DNA of 64,000 nt from Rhizobium tropici CIAT 899 (GTDB lineage: Bacteria; Pseudomonadota; Alphaproteobacteria; Rhizobiales; Rhizobiaceae). Below are positions 55,666 through 64,000 of this stretch, one piece after another (within the stretch, counting starts at the first letter, position 1; every line of letters starts with the position of its first letter). The DNA lies in the NCBI RefSeq assembly GCF_000330885.1, contig NC_020062.1, positions 1,806,374-1,870,373 on the forward strand, written 5' to 3'. The notes under the pieces are model-generated. The model was not told the DNA's origin. It made no database searches and saw only the letters and a program-made list of their open reading frames with translations. Position numbers and translations under genes: made by a program.

Positions 55666-56603
55666 AGGGCGGCAAGCGGCCCGGCGTCGTTGCGAATCGC
55701 CCTCGGCACCTCCCCGTGTACGCGCGCAAAAGCGAGGCGCATCCGCTCCCGATTGGCGAACCCCACCTCGCGGGCGATCACCTCGATCGGTAAACGGCTC
55801 TGCTCCAGCATCAGCTTCGCAGCCTCAACCCTGAGCGCTTCGACCGCCTTGGCCGGTGTGGCGCCGGTTTCCGCACGAAAGAGCCGCGTAAACTGGCGGG
55901 GGCTGAGACAGGCAGCTTCTGCAAGATCGTCGATCGTCAAGCTCCGGCCGAGGTTCTGGCGTGCGAAGTTCAGCGCGCGCTGGATCCTGTCCTCGTTGGT
56001 GCCGAGGTCCAGCAATGCGGAATGCTGGGACTGCCCGCCCGATCGGCGATGGTACATGACCATGCCCTTGGCGACCGATCGGGCGACTTCTGTCCCATGG
56101 TCGCGCTCGATCAGGCCAACGACGAGGTCCGTTCCCGCCGTCATGCCTGCCGATGTCCAGATCGGGCCGTCCGCGACGTAGATCTTGTCCATGTCGACCT
56201 GACAGCTCGGAAACCGCTCCTGCAGGGTCTGGGCATAGCGCCAATGCGTCGTGGCGCGCCGGCCGTTCAGCAAGCCGGCATCTCCCAGGATGAACGAGCC
56301 GAGACAGATGGCGGCGACGCGGCGGGCGTCGCGCGCGGCAACTCGAAGCAGCCGGACCAGGCCCGGCGAAGACGTCGGTATCTCGAGACCCGCGGCGACG
56401 ATCAGCGTGTCATAGGCCGCGTCGTCGAATGGATCCGTCATGACCTGCATGCCGGCCCCCGAGGCGACCAGCCCCCCTTCTTCCGAGAGGACGCGCACGT
56501 CGTAGAGCGTTTCACCGGCTTGCTTGTTGGCCACGTCGAATGCCGCAACGGCCCCGAAGCAGACAGGTTGGAAACTCGGGCAAAGGACAAGGCCGATCTT
56601 CAT
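55662..56603 (-). CDS. GlxA-type AraC family regulator (DJ-1/PfpI domain plus AraC HTH)
   Basis: A 313-aa protein from the ATG at 56603 (CGGAGTAAGC upstream). The N-terminal DJ-1/PfpI-like domain (KIGLVLCPSFQPVCFGAVAA; elbow VAAICLGSFILGDAG near 94-108) senses an unknown signal. The C-terminal tandem AraC HTH includes LTIDDLAEAACLSPRQFTRL and VIAREVGFANRERMRLAFAR. It diverges from the alcohol dehydrogenase gene and probably controls 56754-60272. A 598-aa extended frame to 57458 antiparallel to that gene is spurious. Confidence 0.88.
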   Translation of the reverse strand: MKIGLVLCPSFQPVCFGAVAAFDVANKQAGETLYDVRVLSEEGGLVASGAGMQVMTDPFDDAAYDTLIVAAGLEIPTSSPGLVRLLRVAARDARRVAAICLGSFILGDAGLLNGRRATTHWRYAQTLQERFPSCQVDMDKIYVADGPIWTSAGMTAGTDLVVGLIERDHGTEVARSVAKGMVMYHRRSGGQSQHSALLDLGTNEDRIQRALNFARQNLGRSLTIDDLAEAACLSPRQFTRLFRAETGATPAKAVEALRVEAAKLMLEQSRLPIEVIAREVGFANRERMRLAFARVHGEVPRAIRNDAGPLAAL

Positions 56604-56753
56604 GCTTACTCCGTGATGTTTGCTTTCCCTGCATAAGTAATTGTTCCGGCGGCGCTTCGCCATGTTCATGGCCGGAATGATGGCATCTACGTCCTGTCCG
56701 CTTGGAGAGGCCGCTGATAGCGCTTCGACAAGTATCAGACGCTGGAGTTTTTC

Positions 56754-57773
56754 ATGTCGCACCATCCGACAACATACACTGCCGTCCAGGCCATTGCGCC
56801 GGGACAGCTCGAACTGACGCAAAAGCCGCTTGTCGATCCCGCCGTCGGGCAGGTCCGTCTGCGCGTCGAAGCTTGCGGGGTTTGCCACTCCGACGCCGCG
56901 ACGGTCGAAGGGGCCTTCCCCATTCAATGGCCGAGGGTGCCGGGCCATGAGGTAGTCGGCGTGATCGATGCAGTCGGCAGCAACGTTGAGGGCTGGAGGC
57001 TCGGGCAGCGTGCCGGCGTCGGTTTCCTCGGAGGTAGTTGCGGACATTGCGCGGAGTGCCGCGGCGGCGATCTCGTCAACTGCCGGAACCAGGAGTTCAC
57101 CGGCGTTCACCATGACGGGGGCTACGCGCAATACATGCTCGCACGCGCCAGCAGTCTCGTGTCGATCCCCGACGGCCTCGCCTCGGAAGGCGCCGCTCCG
57201 CTGCTCTGCGCAGGGCTGACGACCTTCAGCGCGCTGCGCAACTCTCCCGCACGCGCCGGCGATCTCGTAGCCGTGATCGGTATCGGCGGGCTCGGGCACC
57301 TTGCGGTGCAGTTCGCCCGGCGCATGGGCTTCGAGGTCGTGGCGATCGGGCGCGGACCGGACAAGGGTGGTCTCGCCGAAAAGCTTGGCGCGCATCATTA
57401 TATCGATAGCTCTGCCATCACGGTTGCTTCGGCGCTGCAGGATCTTGGGGGTGCGCATCTCGTTGTTGTTACCGCGTCGGGTGGCAGGGCCGTGGCCGAC
57501 GCGGTTAAGGGGCTTAGGCCGCGCGGCCGGATCATCGCGCTCGGCGCATCTCCCGAACCCGTGGAGATCGCAACCTCTGACCTTCTGTTCGGCGGGCGCA
57601 CTGTTGAGGGCGCCTTAACCGGTGACCCGGCCACTGCAGACGCCACATTGCGTTTCAGTTCGCTCGCTGACGTCAGCGCCATGATCGAGACGATGCCGCT
57701 GGAACACGCCCCAGAAGCCTATCGCAAGATGATGGCGGGAGAAGCCCGCTTCCGCATCGTCCTCACCATGTAG
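56754..57773 (+). CDS. Zinc-dependent alcohol dehydrogenase (MDR family)
   Basis: A 339-aa enzyme. Catalytic zinc ligands are C41 in EACGVCHSD and H65 in VPGHEVVG. The structural zinc is held by C96, C99, C102 and C110 (GGSCGHCAECRGGDLVNC). The cofactor loop is VIGIGGLGHLAVQFAR. GGAG lies seven bases before the ATG. It probably oxidises a primary alcohol or reduces an aldehyde, with the hydrolases downstream supplying or consuming it. Confidence 0.9.
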   Translation: MSHHPTTYTAVQAIAPGQLELTQKPLVDPAVGQVRLRVEACGVCHSDAATVEGAFPIQWPRVPGHEVVGVIDAVGSNVEGWRLGQRAGVGFLGGSCGHCAECRGGDLVNCRNQEFTGVHHDGGYAQYMLARASSLVSIPDGLASEGAAPLLCAGLTTFSALRNSPARAGDLVAVIGIGGLGHLAVQFARRMGFEVVAIGRGPDKGGLAEKLGAHHYIDSSAITVASALQDLGGAHLVVVTASGGRAVADAVKGLRPRGRIIALGASPEPVEIATSDLLFGGRTVEGALTGDPATADATLRFSSLADVSAMIETMPLEHAPEAYRKMMAGEARFRIVLTM

Positions 57774-57832
57774 GTGCACCAATTATACAGATCGACTTTG
57801 CCTCTGGCGAGGCAGCTCACAAAGGAACAATC

Positions 57833-58657
57833 ATGTCACTCGAAACCGCAAGAACAGAATACTTGAACGTCGACGATGTTCGCTTTGCCTTCAGGCGGCT
57901 TGGCCCGACTGCCGGGACACCACTCATCCTGCTGCAGCACTTCACCGGGACGATGGATGCCTGGGATCCTGCGGTGGCGGACGGCCTTGCGGCAACGCGG
58001 CCCGTTATCGCCTTCAACAATCTCGGCATCGGCACCTCGACCGGCCGGACGCCCGACACGGTGGAACAGATGGCGGCTGATGCCGGGACGTTCATACGAG
58101 GCCTCGGCCTGAGCAAGGTCGACCTTGTCGGCTTCTCCCTGGGCGGCATGCTCGCCCAGGTCCTCGCCATGCAGCACCCAAGCCTGATCCGTAAGATCGT
58201 CATCGCGGGTGCGGCGCCGCGCGGCGGGGAGGAACACCTGCTCGCCGTTGTAGAGGACGCGTTCGCACAGGGCGCACCGGATGTGCGCCTGCCCTTGTTC
58301 TTCACGCCTTCCGAAAAAAGCCAGCGCGCCGGGCAGGCCTTCGTGGCGCGCGCCACGGCTCGCACGCAGGACCGCGACCCGGACAGCGGAGACGACGTCA
58401 GCGTGCCGCAAGCGAAGGCTATCATCGGCTGGTGCGCGGTCAAGGATGAGGGCGATACGACGCTACGCGCCATCGCCCAGCCGGCGCTCATCGTGCATGG
58501 CAGCGACGACACGATGTTCCCGAGCATCAACGCCTACAACATGTTCAAGGCGATGAAGAATGCGCAGTTCGTCCTCTATCCCGACTCCGGCCACGGCGCA
58601 GTGTTCCAGTACCCGGAGACCTTCGTTGCCCACTGCCACACCTTCCTGGACGCCTGA
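57833..58657 (+). CDS. Alpha/beta hydrolase
   Basis: A 274-aa alpha/beta hydrolase. The nucleophile is S102 (LVGFSLGGMLAQVLA), the acid is near ALIVHGSDDTMFPS, and the histidine is in YPDSGHGAVFQYPE. The oxyanion segment LLQHFTGTMDAWDP resembles esterases and haloalkane-dehalogenase-like proteins. It is followed after 11 bp by the 239-aa unknown protein. Confidence 0.87.
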   Translation: MSLETARTEYLNVDDVRFAFRRLGPTAGTPLILLQHFTGTMDAWDPAVADGLAATRPVIAFNNLGIGTSTGRTPDTVEQMAADAGTFIRGLGLSKVDLVGFSLGGMLAQVLAMQHPSLIRKIVIAGAAPRGGEEHLLAVVEDAFAQGAPDVRLPLFFTPSEKSQRAGQAFVARATARTQDRDPDSGDDVSVPQAKAIIGWCAVKDEGDTTLRAIAQPALIVHGSDDTMFPSINAYNMFKAMKNAQFVLYPDSGHGAVFQYPETFVAHCHTFLDA

Positions 58658-58668
58658 GGAGCAGACTG

Positions 58669-59388
58669 ATGACCGACCTCCAGCAGCAGGTGATCGAGGC
58701 ACATGGCGGCCTCGAACGGTTCCGGCGCTTTTCCTTCCTGACGGCCAGGCTCCATCAGTTCGGCATTCTTTGGGACCTCAAGGGCAAGTCCGATACGCTC
58801 ACCCATGCCCATGTGCGCGTGAACCTCCGGAAGGAAGAAGTGTCGCATTGGCCTTTCTATCCGACGCAAAACCGCTCCCGCTTCACGCCCGACGAGGTGA
58901 CGATCGAGACGCGGGAAGGTGAGCTTGTCGAGAAGCTTTCCCGGCCGCGTGCGAGCTTCGATGGGTTCGCGATGGAGACACATTGGAGCGATCCGCAACT
59001 CGCCTATTTCGCGGGCTACACGATGTGGACCTATCTGACCTCGCCCTTCATCCTCGCTCAGCCCGGCGTCGTGGCAGAGGAGATCGCGCCCTGGTCGGAA
59101 CAAGGCGAGACATGGCGCCGGCTGCGGACGACCTTTCCGGCGACAATCGCGACCCACAGCAGAGAACAGACCTTCTACATCGGTCCGGACGGACTGATCC
59201 GGCGCCATGACTATGAGGTCGAGATCCAGGGCAACAACACGGCCGCCCGCTATCTCCTCGAACCCGTCACCGTGGAGGGCATCACGCTGCCGTCCAAGTT
59301 CCGGGTCTATCCCCGCGATCCGGACAACAGGCCGACCGCGGAGCCCCTCATCGTCGGGGTGGATCTCTCCGACTATCGCTTCGAGTGA
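58669..59388 (+). CDS. Conserved protein of unknown function (paralogue of 54731-55450)
   Basis: A 239-aa soluble protein, the same length as its paralogue, with shared blocks [68 protein letters not shown] and [24 protein letters not shown] precedes the ATG. Placement between two alpha/beta hydrolases suggests joint metabolism of an ester or lactone. I recognise no catalytic motif. Confidence 0.78.
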   Translation: MTDLQQQVIEAHGGLERFRRFSFLTARLHQFGILWDLKGKSDTLTHAHVRVNLRKEEVSHWPFYPTQNRSRFTPDEVTIETREGELVEKLSRPRASFDGFAMETHWSDPQLAYFAGYTMWTYLTSPFILAQPGVVAEEIAPWSEQGETWRRLRTTFPATIATHSREQTFYIGPDGLIRRHDYEVEIQGNNTAARYLLEPVTVEGITLPSKFRVYPRDPDNRPTAEPLIVGVDLSDYRFE

Positions 59389-59441
59389 AGTCGTCCGCGA
59401 AGTCGCGCCATTATCCAACCCATTCGAAAGGAATTTCTGAC

Positions 59442-60272
59442 ATGAACACCCTCAAACTCGCGGACGGCACCGAGATTTTCTACAAGGACTGGGGATCCAG
59501 GGACGCGCAGCCCATCGTGTTCCACCATGGCTGGCCACTCAGCGCGGACGACTGGGACGCGCAGATGCTGTTCTTCCTCTCCCAAGGCTATCGCGTGATC
59601 GCGCACGATCGCCGCGGGCACGGCCGCTCGACCCAGACCGACACCGGCAATGACATGGACACCTATGTCGCCGACGTCACGGCGCTTGCCGATCACCTCA
59701 ATCTCAAGAATGCCGTCCATATCGGCCATTCGACGGGCGGGGGCGAAGCGGCGCGCTATGTCGCCCGTGCCAAGCCCGGCCGCGTTGCCAAGGCGGTGCT
59801 AGCCTGCGCGGTGCCGCCGATCATGGTAAAATCGGAGAGAAATCCGGACGGCACGCCGATGTCGGTGTTCGACGGTTTCCGCGCGGCGCTCGCGGCTAAC
59901 CGGGCGCAATTCTACCTCGATGTGGCAAGCGGCCCGTTCTACGGCTTCAACCGTCCGGACGCGAAGGTCACTCCCGGGACGATCCAGAACTGGTGGCGGC
60001 AGGGCATGATCGGCGGCGCGAAGGCACATTATGACTGCATCGCAGTCTTCTCCGAGACCGACTTCACCGATGATCTGAAGGCGATCGACGTGCCCACGCT
60101 GCTGATGCACGGCGACGACGATCAGGTGGTTCCGATCGGCACTTCCGCCGAACTGTCGATCAAGCTGCTAAAACACGGCCAGCTCAAGGTCTACAAGGGC
60201 TACCCCCACGGCATGCTGACCACGCACGCTGATGTGCTCAACCCCGACCTGCTTGCTTTCATCAAGGCCTGA
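59442..60272 (+). CDS. Alpha/beta hydrolase, non-haem haloperoxidase/arylesterase type
   Basis: A 276-aa protein. The nucleophile is S97 in [18 protein letters not shown], the acid is in [14 protein letters not shown], and the histidine is in [14 protein letters not shown]. The start [20 protein letters not shown] is the signature of the perhydrolase / cofactor-free haloperoxidase group. AAAGGAATTTCTGAC precedes the ATG at 59442. Physiological substrates of these enzymes are usually esters or lactones. Confidence 0.9.
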   Translation: MNTLKLADGTEIFYKDWGSRDAQPIVFHHGWPLSADDWDAQMLFFLSQGYRVIAHDRRGHGRSTQTDTGNDMDTYVADVTALADHLNLKNAVHIGHSTGGGEAARYVARAKPGRVAKAVLACAVPPIMVKSERNPDGTPMSVFDGFRAALAANRAQFYLDVASGPFYGFNRPDAKVTPGTIQNWWRQGMIGGAKAHYDCIAVFSETDFTDDLKAIDVPTLLMHGDDDQVVPIGTSAELSIKLLKHGQLKVYKGYPHGMLTTHADVLNPDLLAFIKA

Positions 60273-60287
60273 GCGTCACTCATTCGA

Positions 60288-60449
60288 ATGGACAAATCTC
60301 ATGACGAGCCCCAAGCGCTCCTCACCGAGCATCGTGCGGAATCGGCGCCGGCGAGGACGCCGGATCATGAGCAGCGCCTCGCTGCCGGCGATGCAGCAGC
60401 CATCTCCGCAGCGACCTCCTACGATGCGAAATTGCATTTAAGCTCTTGA
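60288..60449 (+). CDS. Small doubtful ORF (53 aa)
   Basis: A 53-codon frame (MDKSHDEPQALLTEHRAESA then GDAAAISAATSYDAKLHLSS) follows the haloperoxidase gene by 15 bp. It has coding-like acidic/Ala-rich content, like the start of an NTF2/SnoaL-type protein, but no ribosome site. It may be the stump of a truncated gene. Confidence 0.25.
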   Translation: MDKSHDEPQALLTEHRAESAPARTPDHEQRLAAGDAAAISAATSYDAKLHLSS

Positions 60450-60549
60450 TGGGTTCGAACCAATGGACCTGTTATTTCAGATCCCTCCGCAACAAGTTCT
60501 CTAGCACTACTTTGGCGGTTACCGCCTACCACTTGTCGCGACCGATGTC

Positions 60550-61098
60550 TTAGCGGCTCGTTCTGAACCTTGCGTGGCAAGTCGTGCAGGTCTGCATCAT
60601 CAAGTGGAAGATGTGCTCGGCAGGAATGGATGCCAGTTGTGCCTTGCTCTGGACGTGAGTCCCGAACGGGCCTCCGCCCATCGCCTCGCCGGGCTTCATC
60701 CGCATGCTCTCTGTCATCGCTCCGGGGTTCTCGACAGCGGCCGCCTCTAGCGCCCGCGCATAATCGCGCAGATCGTTCGCCAGAGCGCCGAAACGTTCGC
60801 GTTCGGGGCCGACCTCGGAGCTGGCCTTCGAGCCCGGATCGTCCAATCCGTGAGCGAAATGGCCAGCCAGCACCGTACCGGATCTGGCGCTGATCGCAGC
60901 GGCAGCCTTCTCGAATTCCATCGACGAATAGCTGCCGGCGTCGCGGAACATCCCTGCCATGGTCTTCGCGGCAGTTGCCATGGCCTGCATGTCGGCCTGT
61001 CGGAGCGCGACGAGGTCTTGCGCTGCAAAAGCGATGGAGGCGAGCACGGCGGCGAGAGCCACCAGACTGAAGAGCGGCACCATTTTGGAAACAATCAT
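60550..61098 (-). CDS. Class II (c'-type) cytochrome c
   Basis: A 182-aa protein with a Sec signal (VPLFSLVALAAVLASIAFA, cut near AFA). The single haem site CTTCHARF (C171-H175) sits at the very C-terminus, as in cytochromes c'/c556. The four-helix-bundle spacing is plausible (LVALRQADMQAMATAAKTMA, FRDAGSYSSMEFEKAAAAIS). It is probably a periplasmic electron carrier or gas-binding protein. It stands alone; its link to neighbours is unclear. Confidence 0.88.
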   Translation of the reverse strand: MIVSKMVPLFSLVALAAVLASIAFAAQDLVALRQADMQAMATAAKTMAGMFRDAGSYSSMEFEKAAAAISARSGTVLAGHFAHGLDDPGSKASSEVGPERERFGALANDLRDYARALEAAAVENPGAMTESMRMKPGEAMGGGPFGTHVQSKAQLASIPAEHIFHLMMQTCTTCHARFRTSR

Positions 61099-61325
61099 GA
61101 GAACCCCGCACGTTCGATAGCTTCAGTAGAGGCTTTAGCGAAGCCATCACCGCCGTCTGTCTGACGTCCATCCTCTCGGTTGCGAAGCGGGCAAAAAGAG
61201 GGCGCGGAGCACCCTTCATCCTAGACTGTCATTTGACTGGAACTTTCCGCGCAGCGGCAGCAGGCGCCACGCAGTCCTGCATGTCGCCAATGATCTGAAT
61301 GCACCAACAGTGATCACCACCGTCT

Positions 61326-62900
61326 TCAGACATCGAAGAAGTTGAAGTGGAATGCGCTGACGCCCATCAAAGCATGTTGCGCGCCGGAGACATCCGCACC
61401 GTTGTAGGTAGCACCATCCAAATACAGATTTCGGTCAGTGGTGGGTGTCCCGCCCCACGCGTCGTTCAGGAACGTCACGCTCGCATCATGGACACCTTGG
61501 CCCCAATCACCCTGCACCATCAAGTGATCTGACTGGCCAGAGCCGTGAGGAGAGTGCGCCGTCTGTATATCACCGATTTGTATTCCGTCGACGGTCACCC
61601 TGTACTGGGCATCGCCAAGATAGGCATCCTCACTGATCGACAAAACGAGTTTGTGGGCTCCGGTACCGATCGTGGTTCCGCCGCTCGCTGGCGGAGGAAC
61701 GGTTACCGGAGGCGTCGGGGTGGTAGCGGGAAGGTCAGAATATATATTGAAGTGGAATGCGCTGACGCCCATCAAAGCATGTTGCGCGCCGGAGACATCC
61801 GCACCGTTGTAGGTAGCACCATCCAAATACAGATTTCGGTCGGTGGTGGGTGTCCCGCCCCACGCGTCGTTCAGGAACGTCACGCTCGCGTCATGGACAC
61901 CTTGGCCCCAATCACCCTGCACGACCAAGTGATCTGACTGGCCGGAGCCGTGAGGAGAGTGCGCCGTCTGTATATCACCGATTTGTATTCCGTCGACGGT
62001 CACCCTGTACTGGGCATCGCCAAGATAGGCATCCTCACTGATCAACAAAACGAGTTTGTCGGCTCCGGTACCGATCGTAGTTCCGCCGCTCGCTGGCGGA
62101 GGAACGGTTACCGGAGGCGTCGGAGTGGTAGCGGGAAGGTGAGAATACACGCGGATATAATCGATCTGCTCTGAAATCGGCGCTTTGGTAATATCCGCAT
62201 TGTTATTGGGGTCGTCCTGCGTGGCCAGATCGGCCAAGAGATACATTGGCCCATGCATATCACTCGGCGTGGCCTTCGTTCCCATAAGCTGGCCATCGAC
62301 GTAGAAGCCTAGGGTATCCGCGTTCCAATCCAATCCATATGTATGAAAACCGGATGGCTGAGCGAGCTCGCTATAGACCTGCAAATTTTGTTGCCAGTTA
62401 AGATTCGGCGCGGCATCGGTCGTGTGAATGCCGCTATATATGCCCTTCTCGAAACTTCCATAGTTTTCGACGACGTCAAGTTCCTGCCAGTGCCCGGCGT
62501 TATTTGGATCGGCTATCATATTGTCCGGTAGAAGCCAGAACGCGGCCCATGCTCCCGGAAGGTTCGAGAGATCGGCCCGCATCTCGAAGTAGCCATATGT
62601 TTGCGAAAAATGCCCCTGCGTCGTGATCAGGCCGGATTCCCAGCTGCCGGGGAAGCCGGACGCGGTGTGGTCGGGCACAGCCGTAATCGTCAACACACCG
62701 TCGCTCACTTTGAAGGGATCGTAACCCGACGAAGGGTCAACGAATGAAGAACGACCAAAGCCGATATCGGAATTGGCGTCGTAGCGCCATTGCGGACGGA
62801 TATCGGCCCAAGTCGTGCCGTTGCCTGTCTGAGAAATGCTGCGCGTGTTGAACTCGTCGTCAAACGTCAGTTGGTATTGGGTAAGATCGATCGTAGACAT
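61326..62900 (-). CDS. GH16 glucanase with two tandem carbohydrate-binding modules
   Basis: A 524-aa protein from the ATG at 62900 (GGAGGTGGAG upstream). The GH16 domain spans about 8-253 with active site E140-L-D142-V-V-E145 (HWQELDVVENYGS). Linkers rich in Pro and Thr (PATTPTPPVTVPPPASGG) join two copies of a module (about 275-389 and 410-524) with FLNDAWGGTPTTDRNLYLDG, typical of CBM60-like Ca-dependent modules. There is no Sec signal, as in rhizobial type I-secreted glycanases, which suggests non-classical export. The likely substrate is a beta-1,3-1,4-glucan or exopolysaccharide. Confidence 0.88.
   Translation of the reverse strand: MSTIDLTQYQLTFDDEFNTRSISQTGNGTTWADIRPQWRYDANSDIGFGRSSFVDPSSGYDPFKVSDGVLTITAVPDHTASGFPGSWESGLITTQGHFSQTYGYFEMRADLSNLPGAWAAFWLLPDNMIADPNNAGHWQELDVVENYGSFEKGIYSGIHTTDAAPNLNWQQNLQVYSELAQPSGFHTYGLDWNADTLGFYVDGQLMGTKATPSDMHGPMYLLADLATQDDPNNNADITKAPISEQIDYIRVYSHLPATTPTPPVTVPPPASGGTTIGTGADKLVLLISEDAYLGDAQYRVTVDGIQIGDIQTAHSPHGSGQSDHLVVQGDWGQGVHDASVTFLNDAWGGTPTTDRNLYLDGATYNGADVSGAQHALMGVSAFHFNIYSDLPATTPTPPVTVPPPASGGTTIGTGAHKLVLSISEDAYLGDAQYRVTVDGIQIGDIQTAHSPHGSGQSDHLMVQGDWGQGVHDASVTFLNDAWGGTPTTDRNLYLDGATYNGADVSGAQHALMGVSAFHFNFFDV
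61329..61733 (-). repeat. 405-bp tandem repeat, copy 2 (CBM module)
   Basis: This encodes linker and second carbohydrate-binding module of the GH16 protein. It is almost identical at DNA level to 61734-62138, with only a few substitutions (for example LVVQ to LMVQ in protein), which suggests recent duplication or gene conversion. Confidence 0.85.
61734..62138 (-). repeat. 405-bp tandem repeat, copy 1 (CBM module)
   Basis: First copy of the linker plus carbohydrate-binding module, in frame (135 codons) with copy 2. Confidence 0.85.
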
Positions 62901-63087
62901 CTCCACCTCCACGACAAATTGGTCCGCTCCGGTTTTCGCCATTGCGTGGACCGCCAAAATGCAATGCCAACAAAATGCAAAATACGCGACAATACAGGGG
63001 GTACTATATCCCGCTGTCCGATGGCACCCTCGTCAAATTGCCGCTGATGCCTCTCGGCTCATCCCCAAAGGGCCTTAACTCCGCTGC

Positions 63088-64000
63088 TTATGCGAACAGA
63101 AAATCATGTGCCAGCAGCGCATGCTGACTGTGCACGACCACACCACCCGTACCGAATGCAATCGTGGTGTCGTGCGTAACTGGATCGAACGCTGAGATAA
63201 TATTGAGCTGGCTGAAGTCTTTGATTCCCAGTGCCGAGACGTCTATATGGTCGACTCCCCAATTCGACCCTGCCCCGCAAGCGCCCTGACCAAAATCCTC
63301 GATTTTGTCACTGCCGTTATTGGGCTTGAATATAAACGTGTCATTTCCACCTTGGGCATGGCCGACCATTACCTGCGCATCACCCCACATGTCGTCGTTG
63401 CCATTGCCGCTGATCAGGGTGTCGTTGCCGCCATGGGAATTACCGGACATCTTCACCCCGTCGCCAATCAGGGTAATAGGCCCTTCCGTGTGACGAACCG
63501 CAGAGACGTTCAGTACGTCGTCGCCTCCATGCGCATGGCCCGATATCGTTTGCGCATCACCCACGATCATGTCATTTGCGATTTGTTGCGCCGTAACAAT
63601 AAGGCTGTCATCGCCGCCACGGGCATTACCCGACATGCTATTCGCATCGCCATAGGCCAGAACGGCTCCGACGGAAGCAACGTTCATGGTATCGTTACCG
63701 CCAATGGCATGATCGCGGAGATCACCACCGGCGTCGCCATAAAACGTTATGCTGTCTTCGAGGCCTGTATTAAGAACATCATTACCGCCATGCGCATGGC
63801 CGGACATGTTCTTGCCCGCATCGCCGTAGAATGTAACGAAGCCCTCGGAGCTACCGTCTGTGACTGTGTCGTTGCCGCCGACGGCATGATCCTTCATGTT
63901 GCCGCCAGCGTCGCCATAGATTGTGAAAGTGTTCTGAAACGCAGAAAGCTGAAACGTATCGTTGCCTCCCGCTGCGTGCCCTGACATATCCTTTCCGGCG
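63088..64000 (-). CDS. RTX-like calcium-binding repeat protein (5' end outside window)
   Basis: The open frame enters from the right edge and stops at 63088, so only the last 304 or so residues are present. It contains about seven degenerate repeats of roughly 30 residues with the core GDAGGNMxxHAxGGNDT, a variant of the GGxGxD Ca2+-binding nonapeptide. The C-terminal 70 residues (FIFKPNNGSDKIEDFGQG then VDHIDVSALGIKDFSQLNII) form the usual type I secretion end, finishing in a hydrophobic HALLAHDFLFA. It is probably exported by a PrsDE-like system, as for the neighbouring GH16. Confidence 0.85.
   Translation of the reverse strand, partial: AGKDMSGHAAGGNDTFQLSAFQNTFTIYGDAGGNMKDHAVGGNDTVTDGSSEGFVTFYGDAGKNMSGHAHGGNDVLNTGLEDSITFYGDAGGDLRDHAIGGNDTMNVASVGAVLAYGDANSMSGNARGGDDSLIVTAQQIANDMIVGDAQTISGHAHGGDDVLNVSAVRHTEGPITLIGDGVKMSGNSHGGNDTLISGNGNDDMWGDAQVMVGHAQGGNDTFIFKPNNGSDKIEDFGQGACGAGSNWGVDHIDVSALGIKDFSQLNIISAFDPVTHDTTIAFGTGGVVVHSQHALLAHDFLFA

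Noticed and set aside
55662..57458. 598-codon minus-strand frame including the AraC gene
   Set aside because: The N-terminal half is antisense to the alcohol dehydrogenase. A ribosome site and the DJ-1 domain start at 56603.
61329..62138. Tandem repeats as a possible CRISPR or satellite array
   Set aside because: Only two units of 405 bp, both in frame and encoding a carbohydrate-binding module; no short repeat-spacer pattern.

Overview
The window looks like an accessory (probably plasmid-borne) catabolic region of a Rhizobiaceae-type alphaproteobacterium. The coding DNA is GC-rich. Genes sit in tightly coupled operons, each with its own LysR, GntR, MarR or AraC regulator and its own ABC or MFS transporter. 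The cyanuric acid amidohydrolase, biuret hydrolase and allophanate hydrolase set resembles the one known from Rhizobium leguminosarum. No rRNA, complete tRNA, CRISPR array or replication origin was seen.

Layout. 1-9.9 kb: a hydantoinase (cut by the window edge) diverges from a FAD oxidoreductase. Next is an IS256-family insertion sequence with intact ends and an 8-bp target duplication, sitting inside the first codons of a gene that encodes two LysR regulators in one chain. UbiX and UbiD-type decarboxylase genes, a remnant of an M20 amidohydrolase and a histidine-ammonia-lyase-fold protein without the usual MIO tripeptide follow. 9.9-16.6 kb: an organosulfur-type operon on the minus strand (MetQ-MetN-MetI-like transporter, two SfnB/DszC-like flavoproteins, one NtaA/DszA-like monooxygenase). 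16.9-27.3 kb: a GntR regulator diverging from a cyanuric acid/biuret operon with a BMP-type nucleoside-like transporter. 27.5-30.2 kb: NmrA-like, NTF2-like and SDR genes with a MarR regulator and two palindromic operators.

30.4-41.4 kb: a nearly complete aerobic nicotinate pathway. nicC-nicD-nicE-nicF-nicX, then an MFS carrier and a NicR-like MarR gene, run leftward. nicA-nicB (nicotinate hydroxylase with a three-haem cytochrome tail) run rightward. 41.4-54.1 kb: immediately behind nicB, with a 10-bp gap, come a GH106-like and a GH63-like glycosidase. Then come a spermidine/putrescine-type ABC transporter, an isochorismatase-fold hydrolase, a second MarR gene and a GH3 beta-glucosidase. None of the three glycosidases has a visible signal peptide. 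CATA-centred palindromes occur in both the nic and the ABC promoter regions. My main hypothesis is that this is one system that imports a nicotinate (pyridine) glycoside or conjugate, cleaves it inside the cell and feeds the nic pathway.

54.7-64 kb: a little-known cluster with two paralogous 239-aa proteins, a GlxA-type AraC regulator, a zinc alcohol dehydrogenase and two alpha/beta hydrolases. After it come a class II cytochrome c, a GH16 glucanase with two almost identical carbohydrate-binding modules, and part of an RTX-like calcium-binding protein. The last two are probably type I secretion substrates.
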